Shown: positions 15,306-27,581, numbered from the stretch's first letter. The stretch is DNA of 64,000 nucleotides from Asterochloris sp. CNOR1 (GCA_963969365.1 OZ017747.1:2852001-2916000), one strand, 5' to 3'. Notes: generated by a model not told the origin, from the letters alone. Made by a program: numbers and translations.

Positions 15306-18300
15306 GCAGTCAGAAGACCGAATTCAGGGGGAGGATGAGCTTGACCTCACATATGACGAGGAGCTGTTGCAAGAGGAACCAGAGCCTCCCTCAAGGCACA
15401 GCGCCGAAGAACAAGCAGCTGCAACTGCAGAGCAGGTATCCCCCAGGGCTGGGGTGGAGGCCAGATGGAGAGCCACCAGCTCCACATCACAGCTGCCTGC
15501 GCCAGATTGCCTCTCTAGAGTCGAAAACCTGCCTGGCCTGCATTCCTGCGCTTGGCTGACAGTGCAGCCTTGAAGGCAACAATGATGCTTGCCTGCCACC
15601 CAGCCCAGCAAACCGTTACCCCGCAAAAAAGGACACAGCCAAGCCGGTGCCATCAGGCACCGCGCCCAAAAAAGGACACAGGCTGCGAGGCACCACCCAA
15701 AAAAGGATGCAGCCTCTCCCTGACAGTGGGCAGCATGCTTGATCACCTCAAGCCTGTGACACTCCTCTTGAGCTGCTGGTGCTTGCCCCTGCCTGTAGAG
15801 TGAGCAAGGCCCATCGGAGCCTCATGACCTCATGACCAGCAGTGCTGCACCCTCTGCTGCTGCTGCTGCCCCTGCTGCTGCTCATGCCAGGCCTCCTCCG
15901 GCCAGCGACAGGCCCCGCCGCTTCAACATGCCCCCAGCGCCTGGCGTGAACATGTTTGCCGATAGGAACAGGTTCGCGCAGGGTGGGGCCCCCAGCAGCC
16001 TGTCAGCCAGCCGCATGCAGCAGCTGAGCCAGGGCGCTGCCAGGCATCTCATGGAGAGGCGGGGGCAGCAGGGGCTTCCTCCAGGTCGGGATGCTGTGTA
16101 TCAAGCTGCAACTGACGCTCAGCTGGACAGCCTCTGGCGTGTCGCATTCGTAGTGTGAGCACCACACCCTTTTGCACAGCTGCACCAGGCTGGCTGCACC
16201 CCTGCTGCTGGAACGGGCTGCAAGCTGTGCCCAGCCTGCACTCATGTGTGCATGTCCTTCACAAGGCGTCTAACGTGCCATTCCAGGCACTCATCCTGCC
16301 ATCAGCCCTGCAACCTCTCGCCGCTGTGCTAGAATGCTTTGCACGCCTGTGCGTCCCACCCCTCAGCGCCCCCTGCCTGCAGGCAACATGCCCCTCCGAC
16401 AGCTGTTTGGGGTCCAGGGTGGGCCGCTACCCTTCCCCATGCAGCAGCTGCTGCAGGGCGTGCCCAACTTCAGCCCCGACATGAGTGTGGGGGAGTTCAT
16501 GCCCTTCATGGCCCAGGCCTCCAAGAATGGGCAGCTGCCCTTCTCGCCGGCGCCTGATGGGCAGGGAGGGGTCAAGCGCAAGTTTGACGATGTGCAGGTG
16601 CGCACCGGTCCTTCACACTGGTCCTGCTGGTATTGATGTTGCACTTGTGCACACCTACCCCCGAGAGGGCTTGCACAAGCAGGTCTGTACAGCCTCCCTT
16701 CTCTGGCAGGCGGCCTGGAGCTGAGGGCTGTTGCATTGACCAGGATGGCCAAGGAATAACTGGGGGCATGATCTCCCGAATGTAGAGCGTCTTGCCCTGC
16801 TGTCACTTCTTGACTTGCTCTCATACAGACTCTCTGCAGCGATGCCCGGACAGCTGATACTTGTGGCCTCTGCACACAGGCAGCTCGCTCCGCGGCGAGT
16901 GCATGATGTCCACGGAACCCTTTGTCCGTCAATTGCTCTGCAGGCGCCCCCCACGCTAGCCCCGGGCGCCAGCCAGGAGCAGATGCAGGCATTCATGCGC
17001 AGCCTGCTGGCCATGGCGCAGAGCACCAATGGGGAGCCCCCCGCCTTCGCGCCGCGCCCCTCTGGGCAGCCCGTGCCCCCGCCGCGCCCCCCCCAGCAGC
17101 CGCCACCGCCGCAGCACCGCCTTGGGAGGAGCCGCCCGGCCTTGCCGCTGGCTGTGGGCATGGACTCCACGACAGAGGAAGAGCTCCAGCTGGCAGGGGA
17201 CATGGACTGGGGCATGGATAGGGACGGGGTCGGCAGGTATACTTTCTTGGCACTGGCTGCTGGTGCCACGCAGGGGTGAGCAAGCATTGTGCTGTCATCT
17301 GGTAGCCAAATACTGCTTTCTTCTGCACCTGCAGGGGCCAGGGAGCACCAGGGCCGTTTGGGCAGCCTCCCCAGCGAGCGCCCTTGCCAGGTGAGCCTGG
17401 ACATGCACGCCTACTGCTCTGTACTGCATCCACCTGTGCAGCCTGCACACTGTGATGGTGATGCTGTGATGGCCCTGTTTGATGCTTGCTTCTTGTTGCT
17501 GCTGACCGATCTGCCTCCACAAGCTTCATGTCTGGCCACCCAGCGCCACGCCCTGGCACTCTGTTCAGAGCTCCCGCTTCTCGGCCCACCTGCTGCTGTG
17601 CAGGCATGATGTTTGGCCACCCGGCTCCGCCGCCCCGGCCACCCGCGGGGCCTCCAGGTGTGAGGCCGCGGACGGCACCCCGGCAGCAAGCCCCGCCCAA
17701 GCCGGCGCAGACGGTGAGCACGGCACCTCTTTGGGGCGCATGCCAGAGATATATCAGGCTGCTGTAATGCCTGGCAGCCTGCACGCTTCTGCAAGGGCAC
17801 TGAAAGGATGGTATGCCTGATGGGGTTGGCTCTAATGTGATTCACGCTGCTGTCGTGGCCCTTTGCTCTGGCTTTGGGCGCAGACAAAATGTTGTCAGCC
17901 TGCAGATCCCCCTACGTTGTGCTTTGCGTCTGCAGGCAGAGGATAAACCCCTGAAAGCAAGTGCTGTGTCAAGTCTGGTTCCTTTGCCTGCCAAGACCTG
18001 TGTGTGCTAGAGTGATGCCCATCGTGCTGCTGCAGGCAGAGGCAAAGGCCGCCGCCTTGGCAGCTGCCAAGGCGGCCTTCCAGAAGCAGGAGCGTGAGAA
18101 CGCTCAGATTGCAGAGAAGGCACGCAAGCAGCGTCAGGGGCGGGCTGCCCCTGCGCAGCCAGCAGCGGCGGCGGCCAAGCCTGGGGCAGGCTCAGAGGTG
18201 AGACATTGTGGGCATCATGGATCCAATCTCAACGTCATGCAGTCATCCCTATGGCTGAGCCTCAGCCTGGGGCGGGCTCGCACTGCGCACACTCCCGGTG

Positions 18301-19849
18301 CTACCCTGCCTCACAGCCTCTGCACGCTGTCACAACACAGCCGTCTTTGCCATCCTGCCCTGCAACGGTCGCTGCCTGTGCTCAGCTGCTGCACGGCGCA
18401 GGCTCAGGGTGCAAATATTCATGGTGCAAATATTCATGGTGCTTACCCACGTCATAGACACTGCGGGCTGGTGTCTCCCCTTCTGGTGTTGCCACACAGC
18501 TGCTGGTGCTGTGCTGTTCCCAGTGCACAGGCACACCCAACCTTCATGGCACTGCAAACATGAGCTTTGCAAGACCCGAAGTCTAACATAACAGTCTCTG
18601 TGTGACTGCAGATGGATGCGCTGCGCAAGAGGATTGCGGACTTAGAGGCAGCCAACAAGGCCAGAGCTGCGTCCCAGGTGCAATGAGGGCAGGCTGCAAC
18701 TGGCCAAATGCTGTGCACCAGAGTTGCCAGCAAGAGACTTGCTGAACTGTCTTACATATTGTGCTAGCATCACTGCACAACAGCCCCCCTGCAATATGCT
18801 GCATATATTTCTCGCCTTGCTGCATGCATCTTGTGCTATGTGCACGCAAGGCTGTACGTAAGAGCCACGTGGCTTCCGCACCCTGGAGCAATGCGTCTTG
18901 CATGCAGACGCGCTCGACCCCACCCCCTGCAGCCCAGGCGGCGGGCGATGTGGCCTCAGTTGTGGGCACACAGGGCCCAAGCTCAGCAGCTGTCAGCCCC
19001 CAGGCCCCAACCAGCGCCACCCCGAAGGCCTCCCCTGCCAAGAGGCAGAGGCTAGAGGGGGATGGCGCCAAGCCTGAGCTGACCAATGGGCATGCAGCCT
19101 TGCGGGAGAAGGAAGCAGCAGCGCCATCTGCGCAGTCTGGCCCTGCAGCGGCCGCCCCTGCTGCAGAATCTGCTGCAGCAGAGTCTGGTGGTGAGAGGTC
19201 GCCGCCAGCTGAGGAGCATGGCAGGGAGGCAGCGGCGTCGCAACCCACGTCAGCATCTGCTGGTGGCGGAGCTGATGGCAGTGAGAGCCCCAGCAGGAAA
19301 TCCCACAAGCGGCGGTCAGTGGCTGGGTCCTTACCTTGGCGGGGCTGCACTGTAGCAGCTGTAGTTGCTTAGCCTCTTGGGCTTCTGCGCATGCATTCAG
19401 CCAACACAGCTTTGAGACAGACTCACTGCGGCTTCCACATGAACTTCCGCTGCTGCAGTGCCACAGATGGCAACAGCCTTGGCAGGGCTGCACGGGAGCT
19501 GTTGTGTTTCTGGGCATCAGTGGAGGCCCACTCTGCAGGCTCTTGCTGTCTGCAGTTGGGGCGTGCTGTTGGTTCTCTGTACCCTGTCATGGGCTGGCAG
19601 TTGGACCTGGGCAGCTCTCCTGCCACTCACCTTTTATGTTGCAGGCACCACCGCAGCAGGCACAAGACCAGCCACGATCGCGGCGATGATGGTGAGCACA
19701 AAAGTCGGCGCCGTCATCACAGCAAGCACAGCAGCAAGGACCACAAGTCCCACAGGCGGTCGCGACTTGCAGAGACAGAGCCCACTAGTTCACAGGCACG
19801 TCTTGAGCCTTTTCAGTGGTGCCGCCGATTGTGTTTGAGCCATATGTAA
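15306..19849 (+). CDS. Unrecognised low-complexity, basic-tailed protein (probable nuclear)
   Basis: I do not recognise a family. Coding blocks supported by composition and in-phase borders are: an acidic exon QSEDRIQGEDELDLTYDE (from 15306); a Lys-rich stretch near 15620-15715; an Ala/Pro block with RRFNMPPAPGVNMFADRNRF (about 15900-15990); NMPLRQLFGVQGGPLPFPMQ (about 16386-16450); EFMPFMAQASKNGQLPFSP with GGVKRKFDDVQ (about 16490-16600); a Pro-rich exon containing ASQEQMQAFMRSLLAMAQ (about 16970-17230); a coiled-coil Ala/Lys exon AALAAAKAAFQKQERENAQI (about 18040-18120); MDALRKRIADLEAANKARA (about 18611); a Ser/Ala-rich exon with PAKRQRLEGD (about 19030); and a His/Arg/Lys/Ser tail HKSRRRHHSKHSSKDHKSHR (about 19690-19770). 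KRQRLE and KRKFDD look like nuclear signals. An RNA-processing role is only a guess. Both ends are uncertain; an alternative last exon would end at 19899. Confidence 0.5.
15620..15713 (+). repeat. Three imperfect CCAAAAAAGGACACAG repeats
   Basis: A short A-tract motif recurs around 15621-15638, 15665-15682 and 15696-15713, the last as CCAAAAAAGGATGCAG. Spacing is about 43 then 31 bp. The stretch is open in more than one frame and would encode Pro-Lys-Lys repeats, so it may be coding in the 15306 gene. Confidence 0.6.
18408..18437. repeat. Perfect 2 x 15 bp tandem repeat
   Basis: GGTGCAAATATTCAT occurs at 18408-18422 and is repeated exactly at 18423-18437, inside an inferred intron of the 15306 gene. 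Confidence 0.9.
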
Positions 19850-19899
19850 GGTGCTGAAGTTTCTTTTGCTGGGTGCAGGCAACAGAGCAGGCAGCATGA

Positions 19900-20371
19900 C
19901 CCAGCAAACATTTGCATCAATTGAGGACGATGCAGTGAAGAAATATCTGAGCCTGGCAGAACTCACATTCTGAGCAAACAGTTGTTGATATAGTACTTAA
20001 TAGTCAGATTTCCTGACCTGATCTTGAAAGTTGTAAACCTTTCTTGAGCACCATGACAGCTACTGAATGCCTACATGCGATTCACCATGCCATGTGGGCC
20101 ATCTGCACCCTTCAGGGCTTGTCAGTCTGGCGCAAGCTTCAGATCGCCATGCTGAAAATGGTGGCAATCAGTGGCTACCATTATGGCAAGTACATTGCCC
20201 TGAAGGGCCGACACCTGAAGCATCACAGCACAGCAGCCTGCGAAGAGGATGCTGACAGTGACTGCGCCATGATTAGGCAAGGCTTGTGCTTGCTGACAAT
20301 GATGGGCATCTGATGGAAGATGCCTGCTCTGTCAAGCTGCTTGGCTGCAGCACACAAGAGCCCACTTCAGG
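19900..20371. other. Interval upstream of the glycosyltransferase
   Basis: 472 bp between two plus-strand genes. An open frame at 20044-20313 encodes MTATECLHAIHHAMWAICTL and a Lys/His-rich end, but it resembles nothing I know and does not join in phase to the next gene. Probably 3' flank plus promoter, possibly with an upstream exon. Confidence 0.3.
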
Positions 20372-21574
20372 ATGGATGCTTGCAGTGACGTCAAATCCAT
20401 CAACCAGGACGTGTGCAGCCCCAAGACTGTGGCAGTGGTCATTCCCGTCTATGCCAGAACCTTCAAAGACATTCACCTCCTGCAGAATGCCCTACAGGCT
20501 TTGGTTGCCCAAGACCGCAGGCCAGAATTTGTGGTGGTAGTGGATGATGCTGGCCCCATCCCGGTGCAGCAGCAGGAGGACCAGCCTGCCTTCATTGTGA
20601 GGCGCCCCTGCATGCTGCAGTTGCTTCTGTGCAGACCTGCATCAGCCCCCAAGTGGCCCAGCTTGTGCCAATGTGGTGTGTTCAAATGGGCTGCTGCAGC
20701 AATTGATACCGGTGACAGCAGTCCAGTTGACTCAAGCCCCAACAAAGGCCTGGGGCCTGAGTCAACTGGACTGCTGTCACTGCCAGCTCTTGTGTGCTCA
20801 TTGTGCTCCTTGCCCAGATGTTGGTGCAAGCCCTTGTCAGCCTGGTTGTACTCCTGGTGCAACTCTAAACAGCTGCACCTGCTCTGCACCCGTCCTCAAG
20901 TCAGGCTCAGATTGTCCCCTGCAGATTCATATGTCCAAAGAGGGCCTGTTGTTGCCCTGCAGAACATCATCCGCCTGGAGCACAATGCCGGCCCCGCCAC
21001 TGCGCGTAATCATGGCATGCGGGTGGCCCAAGCCCTTGGGTGCACTGTCGTCTGCTTCCTGGATGCTGACTGCCTGCCAGCCTTGGACTGGGTAGGAGCC
21101 ATGGAGGCAGCCCAGAGGCAGCAGCCAGGCATTGTGTGCGGGCGCACCATGTCAGACCAGCCAGAGACAGCAGTGGGGATGTACCACAATGTGTGGGGCA
21201 CGCTGAATGGTCGTGTCCTGAAGAGCGACAGCAGCCTCCTGTACGGCTGCACTTGCAACCTATCCATCAGCACTGAGTTGATTGCTGCTGACTTCGATGT
21301 GACTTTCCCTGGCGCAGCCTTTGAGGATGTCGAGTTCTGCGTACGCTGCAAGAAAGCTGGTGCCCCGCTGACCTACTCTAAGGCAGCTGTTGTGCACCAC
21401 CACTATGACTGCAACGTGTCTGGGCTCTTCCAGCAATTCAAACGCTATGGCATGTATGAAGCCCACATGGTGCTGCGTCACCCAGAGTATTTGAGCTGGC
21501 TGTGGTCCTCCCGTGAGATTTCATGCTTTCAAAGATACAGTTCTGGAATTGACGATGGTATCCTCCAAGGCTGA
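20372..21574 (+). CDS. Family 2 glycosyltransferase (GT-A fold)
   Basis: A GT2-like inverting glycosyltransferase; the sugar donor and acceptor are unknown. The nucleotide-binding opening is KTVAVVIPVYARTF (about 20420-20465), then EFVVVVDDAGP (20524-20556). The central block is NIIRLEHNAGPATARNHGMR (from 20963), with the metal-binding DXD in VCFLDADC (about 21050-21073). The acceptor-side block is FPGAAFEDVEFCVRCKKAG (about 21306-21361), carrying the ED catalytic-base region. The whole span is open as one 400-codon frame. The segment 20597-20962 interrupts the fold, has a GTGAGG donor and a CCTGCAG acceptor, and is 366 nt with no stop, so it is probably an intron that keeps frame when retained. 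No signal peptide or membrane segment is evident at this start. Family assignment is firm, function is not. Confidence 0.75.
   Translation: MDACSDVKSINQDVCSPKTVAVVIPVYARTFKDIHLLQNALQALVAQDRRPEFVVVVDDAGPIPVQQQEDQPAFIVRRPCMLQLLLCRPASAPKWPSLCQCGVFKWAAAAIDTGDSSPVDSSPNKGLGPESTGLLSLPALVCSLCSLPRCWCKPLSAWLYSWCNSKQLHLLCTRPQVRLRLSPADSYVQRGPVVALQNIIRLEHNAGPATARNHGMRVAQALGCTVVCFLDADCLPALDWVGAMEAAQRQQPGIVCGRTMSDQPETAVGMYHNVWGTLNGRVLKSDSSLLYGCTCNLSISTELIAADFDVTFPGAAFEDVEFCVRCKKAGAPLTYSKAAVVHHHYDCNVSGLFQQFKRYGMYEAHMVLRHPEYLSWLWSSREISCFQRYSSGIDDGILQG
20712..20780. repeat. 22-bp perfect inverted repeat in the GT2 intron
   Basis: The left arm GTGACAGCAGTCCAGTTGAC plus TC (20712-20733) and the right arm (20759-20780) are exact reverse complements. 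Partial pairing continues into the CCCC/GGGG flank of the loop. The RNA would form a stable hairpin with a loop of about 11-25 nt. Confidence 0.9.
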
Positions 21575-22002
21575 AACTATTTGACTGCCTGGCCCCCGCA
21601 ATTCTGTCTGCGGCGCTTCAATTCAAGCAGCCCTTGCATGTGAGCCCTTTTGTCCTGTCCAGTCCTTACAATTGTCAACCAGCAGCCCATTGGCTGACGA
21701 GAGAATGCATGGCATTCAAGGCAGAGTGCAGGAGACCACAAGGATTGCACAGAAGTGCACACAACATGCAGGGCGGAGCAGCAGCAACATGACAGCAAGA
21801 GCCTGGCCCTTTTGCCAACCTCATGTTGAACTCGCTGCTTCCCCACCAGACAGCAGGAAGCTCCCTGCAGCAAATGACACACAGGGCCAATATCGGCACA
21901 AGCGCAGCCAAGGCCTGTGCACTCTCTTAGAAACAGCATGCAGCAGCAGTCAGGAAGTTGCAGTAGCCCTGAACCTCTCGAGAGATGTGAAGAAGCTGCT
22001 CC
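21575..22002. other. Convergent 3' interval, GT2 / poly(A) polymerase
   Basis: 428 bp between two stop codons on opposite strands. It holds the two 3' untranslated regions. I see no further gene; the open frames here have no recognisable features. Confidence 0.35.
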
Positions 22003-25000
22003 TCAGCTTGCGATCTTTGGTCTGGCCAAAGTTATCTGCAGGGCAGCCGGGACGAACGAGGGGTGGCAGGTGTGAGAGACAATGAGTTGGCTCTGATCAA
22101 CAGCGCCAGCAGACCACAGCCGGGCACTCGCCTGCTGGGCAAGGGACTGACTCCGGGCTCCTGGCACGGCGTACTCTCCCACCTCACCCGTCTCAGCCAA
22201 GGATGCTTCTGCTGCTGCCACCTGCTGGTCAGAGCTCTGGCTCACTGCAGAGTCACCCTACACATGGGAGGGACGGCAGTCAGGCTGCGCCAGGTGCGGG
22301 AATGAAGCAATCGTGAAAGCTTGGAGACTGCCTGCCTCACCTGTAACATGCCTCACCTGTAATAAGCCCAGGAGAGGGGAGGATGCCAAGACTTTACAAG
22401 CAGGAGATGTCGCCAGTGCCGGATAAAGGCTTGCTTAACTCACCTGTCCATTTTCGCTTACGTGCAGGTCTGCAAAGTTGGGCTTTATTCTTTTGGGGTC
22501 AAGTCCTGCGTTGACTGCAGCCTCTTCTTCTGCGTGCTTGCGCTTGACACCTGCAGAGCCAGGTTGGTGCGCAGAAGCAAATACCAGCAGTCAAAGGCGG
22601 GCACTGTGGCCGACGGTGGAAATGTGTATGCCACCGCATGAAAGCTGGGGTCAGGCGAAAACCGTCCAGTCCCGATGGGCGGCCAAGAGGCCAGTGAGTA
22701 AGCTCACAGCTTCAGCCCAAACCCATCTGCAGCCACCTTTTGACATTGAAGAGTCAGCCAGGGACAGCACCAACAGCAAGGCAGCAGTAGAGAAGATAGG
22801 TTGACTGAAGAGGGCACAAGATGCACAACTCTTGGACCAAAGGGCCGTTGGTCAGGCACATGGCCCACCTTCCCGCTTCTCCTCCGCTGCCTCTGTTGCA
22901 GGGGCTGCAGGAGTGTCCTCTGCAGCCGCTGCAGCATCTGCCACAGCCGCAGCAGCTGCAGCCTCTGGACGCTTGCCTGCAGCTGGCAATCAAGCTGAGC
23001 AGCGCACAGGCATGGGCAAACAAGCGCAGATGCTTGCATTGCTTGCCTGCAGCTTGTCTGGAAACAGTCAGGTGGCCGACGCCAAACATGATAGGCATGG
23101 TCAAACACTAGGCTTGTCCAGACTGTGCACAGCAATCCCGAGCAAAGGAGGATGGCCTGGAGCCCACCCTTTAAGATGATGCAGCAACAGCACTACAGAT
23201 CTGCCTGGCCTGCCTCCGTACCAAAGCAAGGCCCCACGCACCATCTGGGAAGACACAGAGGGGCAGCTCCCCATGCTTCTTGACTGACACCACCACATCC
23301 ATCAGGCCTGGGTGGTACTTGTCCCAGCTGTGCACCATGTCGCGGAACTCCTTGACCTGCACAGCAGGGGCTGGTGGACTGTGCCCTCAGGGGAGGTCAC
23401 CGCAACTCTCCCTGCCCTGCTGCGACTCAGCCGGGACAGGGCGCGCCATGACAGGCACTGCCATCACCTCTGCACCCTGCAGGGCTCCTGCCGCTCAAGC
23501 CCCGCCCCCTGCGCACCCTGCTGTTGCCTGAGGTACAACAGAGTAGGGCAATACGCCGTGCCAGGGATCCCACCTCAGCACCCCGCTCCACTAGCAGCAG
23601 GCGGGCAGCACACTGCACCTGTACATTGAGGTTGACATTCCGCTGGTAGGTGCGCTGGTAGGTGGTGGCGCTCATCTGCTGCTGCTTCTTGCGCACGCCC
23701 AGGAAGTATAGGTGGCTGGTGCCCTCGGGTGGGCCCTCCCCGGGGCCGTGCTTCACAGCCTTGGGCCAGGGACGCGCAGTCACAAACGGCTCCAGCTTCA
23801 TGGTCAGCTGCCGCAGCCTGCAGGGGAGCAAGCGGTCGCCCTTCTGGTCAGCACCCGAGGTACAGGCAGCCCTTGATGCTCTTCAGGCCCTGCTGCCAGC
23901 TCCAGGGTCACCTGCCAAAGGCTGCAAGGGGACATGCAGCTGATGAGGAGCAGGCCTGGGCTGGCTGCAGGGCCCCTCCTGATGTCGCCACCACACAGTT
24001 GAGCAGTGCGGCGCCCTACAGAGCTGCACGTGGTCTGCCAGCTGCAATGTGCAGCTACACGGTGCAAGTCATGGCCTTCACTTGTGTGTCATGGCCGTCG
24101 CTTGTGTGGCCTGACCAGAGCAGACATACAGCATGCCTGCATGCTGCACCACAGAGCCTGCTCACGCCATGCAGCTTACATGCATGCTGCAGCACTGGGC
24201 GTGAGCAGCCTCGCCGATCTGCTCACATCTGCTGTTTTCTGGAAGCCACTGGAACACTGCGTGAGGGGGGCTCAGCACCAGCGTGGTCAGCGGGAAGCAG
24301 TGGCTTGTGCCGCTGCGCTAGGGCAGGCTCAGGCCCTGGGGCAGGCACACGGCCTCACCTGGACTGCACCCACCCAGACCAGGGCCTGAACATCTGCTCA
24401 CTGGCTGCCCAGACCTCAATTTGCAGGTAGAGCTTGAACTTATTGAAGAAGTCATCTGGCTGGAACAGCGATGGCCAGTTGACTGGTGCAGCACTGCGGT
24501 ACAGCATCTCCTCCAGCACCTCATAGGAGCAATGCAGCTGTTCCTGCAGGAAGACTGGAGCCAAGGCTCGGACACAGCAGGCGGGCAACACATGTCTCAC
24601 TTGTGCAGCGCTGTGTGCCATGAACATGTGCATGCGTGCAGCCCTCTGATATGGGTGTGGCAGAGCCACAACAGGATGCTAACCCCTGCTGCTCTTTTCC
24701 CAGCTTGAGTGGTGGCAGACCTGGAGAAGGGCACAGAGCCCTGCCTCCTCTGCTCCACCCCTTCACACTGCATGCAGCAGCCCAGCCAGGTTCAGGCTCA
24801 AACCACCATTGCTGCACTCCACAGGGTGGCGGAGGCATCACAGCACCTTGCCGCCTGCTGCTCAGCACCCCGCACCTTGATGACGTTGTAGGTGCTCTCT
24901 GAGACGTTGTAGCTGGAGTTTTGTTCGGGATAGCAGGGCGTGATGATGGGCATCAGCTGGTCCTTGTCGCGGTGGTTGCGCCGGGGATCCCACTGGAGGA

Positions 25001-27581
25001 GGCCCATCGTCTCGTTCACAGTGATATCACGCAGCAGCACCGGGGTAGGCCACTTCCAGCACCAAAAGATCTGTGGGCCACCACAGGATCTAGGTCAGCA
25101 TGCACATGGGCCACTCAGCTTCAGTGTCAATAGACGTGAAACGGGAAAGGCTTGTAGGGCTCGACTATGCTTTGTCAGGCAGAATTGTGCCACATGTCTG
25201 ACAGCTCAACACCTGCTCACTGGCTGCTGTATGTGGTCCCTCTCGTACAGCCTTGTGCACATGGAGGAGGCTCACAAACGGCAAGCCTGACAGGCCAGCA
25301 GGCCGCCTAAAGCAGCTGGACCCTGCTAGGCAACCTGGTATGCTCCGCTCAGCATCAATCCGGACAACAACAGGAGGCCTGCAAGCTGTGCAAGGAAGCT
25401 GCTGGACTCTTGACAGCGCAGATGACCAACGCTCACCCTGAAGAAGCGCACAAGCAGCAGGCTGGCCTTTGCTGTGGGGTACAGCTTGCACACATAGGCC
25501 ACCAGGATGGCCCAGTTCACGCCGCCCAGGTAGCCGGACACATTGCTGTACACGCCCTTGCGCTCGCCCCACAGCTTCAGCGCCTTCAGCGCCTGCAGGG
25601 GCAGCCGCACGTGTTTCAATTGCACAGCATCAAAGCTGCACAGTGCCGGTGCACACAAGAAATGCTGCCAGACATGGTGCAGCCCCGTTGCTTGTGACAA
25701 GCGTCGACCTGTACAAAGCACAATTGGACAACACAGACGTGCTTGTGGGATTGGTCCAGTAGCAGCAGTCTGGACAGGCATAGCTGCCTCAATGTGGGCT
25801 GTTTGCTCACATAGAAAACATTGACAGGCATGACTGTCCCAATGTGGGCTGTCTGTCCCTGTGCCTTATGTGTCCTGACCAGAACAGACGTGCAGCTTAC
25901 TGAAACTGAATGAGCGGAGCAGGTTGTCTGACTGGGCTGCTCAATCAGCTGTCTTGGAACAACTCTCAAGCACCGTGTTTCAACAAGCCGTGTTCACCAG
26001 CTTGCCAGGGTCAAGGTCATCCATTAGCTGCAAAGGCGTGCGTTGACTTTGCCACGCAGCTGGAGCAGCACCCTTGGGCACTCCAGAGGCCAGCCCTGCT
26101 GCTCACCAGCTTGAAGTCCTCCTTCTGGGAGTCCCGCACCTCCCTCAGGATGGTGTCTGTCACGCGACACCCGTTGAGGGAGCGCACGCTGGCAGGGTGG
26201 CAATTGCGGATGGTGGACGAGGCCAGCAGATCAATGTTGTTGTCTACCATGTTCATATGCAGCTGGGCGTACAGCAGATCTATTTCGATGCCATGGAACT
26301 GCAGCAGCATGGTGGTTACCCTCAGCACCAGGAGAACAAGTGAGGACAACATGAGGCGCACATCGGACAACTGTGCACACCAGCTCACAGCACTAGGGCA
26401 CGATGGCTGGCACTGCCTGCTTCCAAATTTGCAGAAATCAGCGCAGTAAGCAGCACACCTTCATCTTGATGACAGGCACGAATGAGTCCTGGACAGCAGA
26501 TAGGTCCTGCACCTGTGGGTGCTCCTGCACTCATAAACAGGCGCTGGGAGGGACTGCAGAGGAGGTGCAGAGTGCAGCAGTGATGCTGCTCAACGCTGCT
26601 CTCACCCTGAGCTTTTGTTCCAGACACTCTGGCTGGCTGCCAAAGAAATGAAAGTCTCGCGAGCAGTAAGAAGGTCCAATGGCCAGGGTATCAATATCAG
26701 CACCTGCAGCCAGCAGGAGCCCCAATCTCAAGCTGTCCTGCGTACTGCCGCGGCATCACAGCCTCCTACATGCGACACTGCCAGAGGGGCCCCACTTGTG
26801 GCTCACGGCAGCCCATCTTCCATAGAGGCAGTGTGTAGCTGCTGCTGGCCCAGATTAATTAGCCTGGCCAAGAAGCTGGGGCCTGTCCTATCAGGAGACA
26901 CACCTGGGCTGTGCTGCCTGGTGGTGGCAGCAGGACACAGAGGCACAGTTGCGCCAGGTCGTGGCACAGCTCCTCTGTTGGCATACAGATACAGGTCGGC
27001 AGGGACAGTCCCCAGATCACTCCGGGTCCCACCTGGGCCGTGCACCCCCAGGCGGTAGGACCCAAAGGTGAAGATGCGCCCGTTGGCAGCCTCGATGGCA
27101 TCCTCATCATAGGCCAGCACCCTTGCAACCTGCTTGACCCACTCCCGCACCAGGTCGTTCAGCTGCCCCAGCACCTCCTCACGCTGTAGGCTCTCCTGCG
27201 CGCTTTCATACAGGCCTTCTCCTTGCAGGAACTGCAGCAAGGAAGGAAAGTGCGATGCTTGGGGAGTAGGCCCGCCGTCTGGTGCTGTCTGTAGAGCGTC
27301 GGACTGTGGCCAGCTCAGGGCAATGCTGAAGAAGAATTATCTCACTGGGGAGCTGGCCAAGAAGTTGCCCATGCCTGAACCCGCGACTGCAACCTTGCAT
27401 GCTGCTGTCATGTCACCAGCTGTGACTAGCAAACAACTCCAAGCATGATGGGTGTGGCATCGCGTTTGGTTGCTCAAGGCAGAGCACGCAGTGCCGTAAC
27501 ACCAACTACCTGGCGCAGCCTCTGTGTCTCCTTGATGTCCCTTGGCCTTGGCGGCTCCTGGCTCAAGGGGGTCACAGTCAT
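22003..27581 (-). CDS. PAPS: Nuclear poly(A) polymerase
   Basis: Canonical mRNA poly(A) polymerase, a polymerase-beta-fold nucleotidyltransferase. Exon 1 (27510-27581) encodes MTVTPLSQEPPRPRDIKETQ and joins in phase 0 to FLQGEGLYESAQESLQREEV. Conserved blocks in order: FTFGSYRLGVHGPG (about 27070-27030), joined across an intron to GADIDTLAIGPSY carrying two catalytic Asp (about 26705-26670); DFHFFGSQPECLEQKL; EIDLLYAQL with the third Asp (about 26290); RSLNGCRVTDTILREV (about 26180-26140); ALKALKLWGERKGVYSNVSG and YLGGVNWAILVAYVCKLYP (about 25590-25470); LMPIITPCYPEQNSSYNVSE (about 24955-24900); LFQPDDFFNKFKLYLQIEVW; and FRDMVHSWDKYHPGLMDV with YHPG (about 23345-23290). The C-terminus has a likely nuclear signal GVKRKHAEEE (about 22550), then GDSAVSQSSDQQ to a stop at 22003. 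It is divergent from the dCMP deaminase gene. Confidence 0.93.
25771..25856. repeat. Diverged 2 x 50 bp tandem repeat in a PAPS intron
   Basis: TGGACAGGCATAGCTGCCTC (25771) and TTGACAGGCATGACTGTCCC (25821) begin two copies 50 bp apart. Both continue with AATGTGGGCTGT. It lies in an inferred intron of the minus-strand poly(A) polymerase gene. Confidence 0.7.

Noticed and set aside
16993-17784. Long antisense frame (263 codons) opposite the Pro-rich exon of the 15306 gene
   Set aside because: GC-rich low-complexity shadow; it crosses inferred introns of the sense gene and has no recognisable domain.
20044-20313. Plus-strand open frame upstream of the GT2 gene
   Set aside because: No family resemblance and no in-phase splice to the GT2 start, so kept only as a possible upstream exon.
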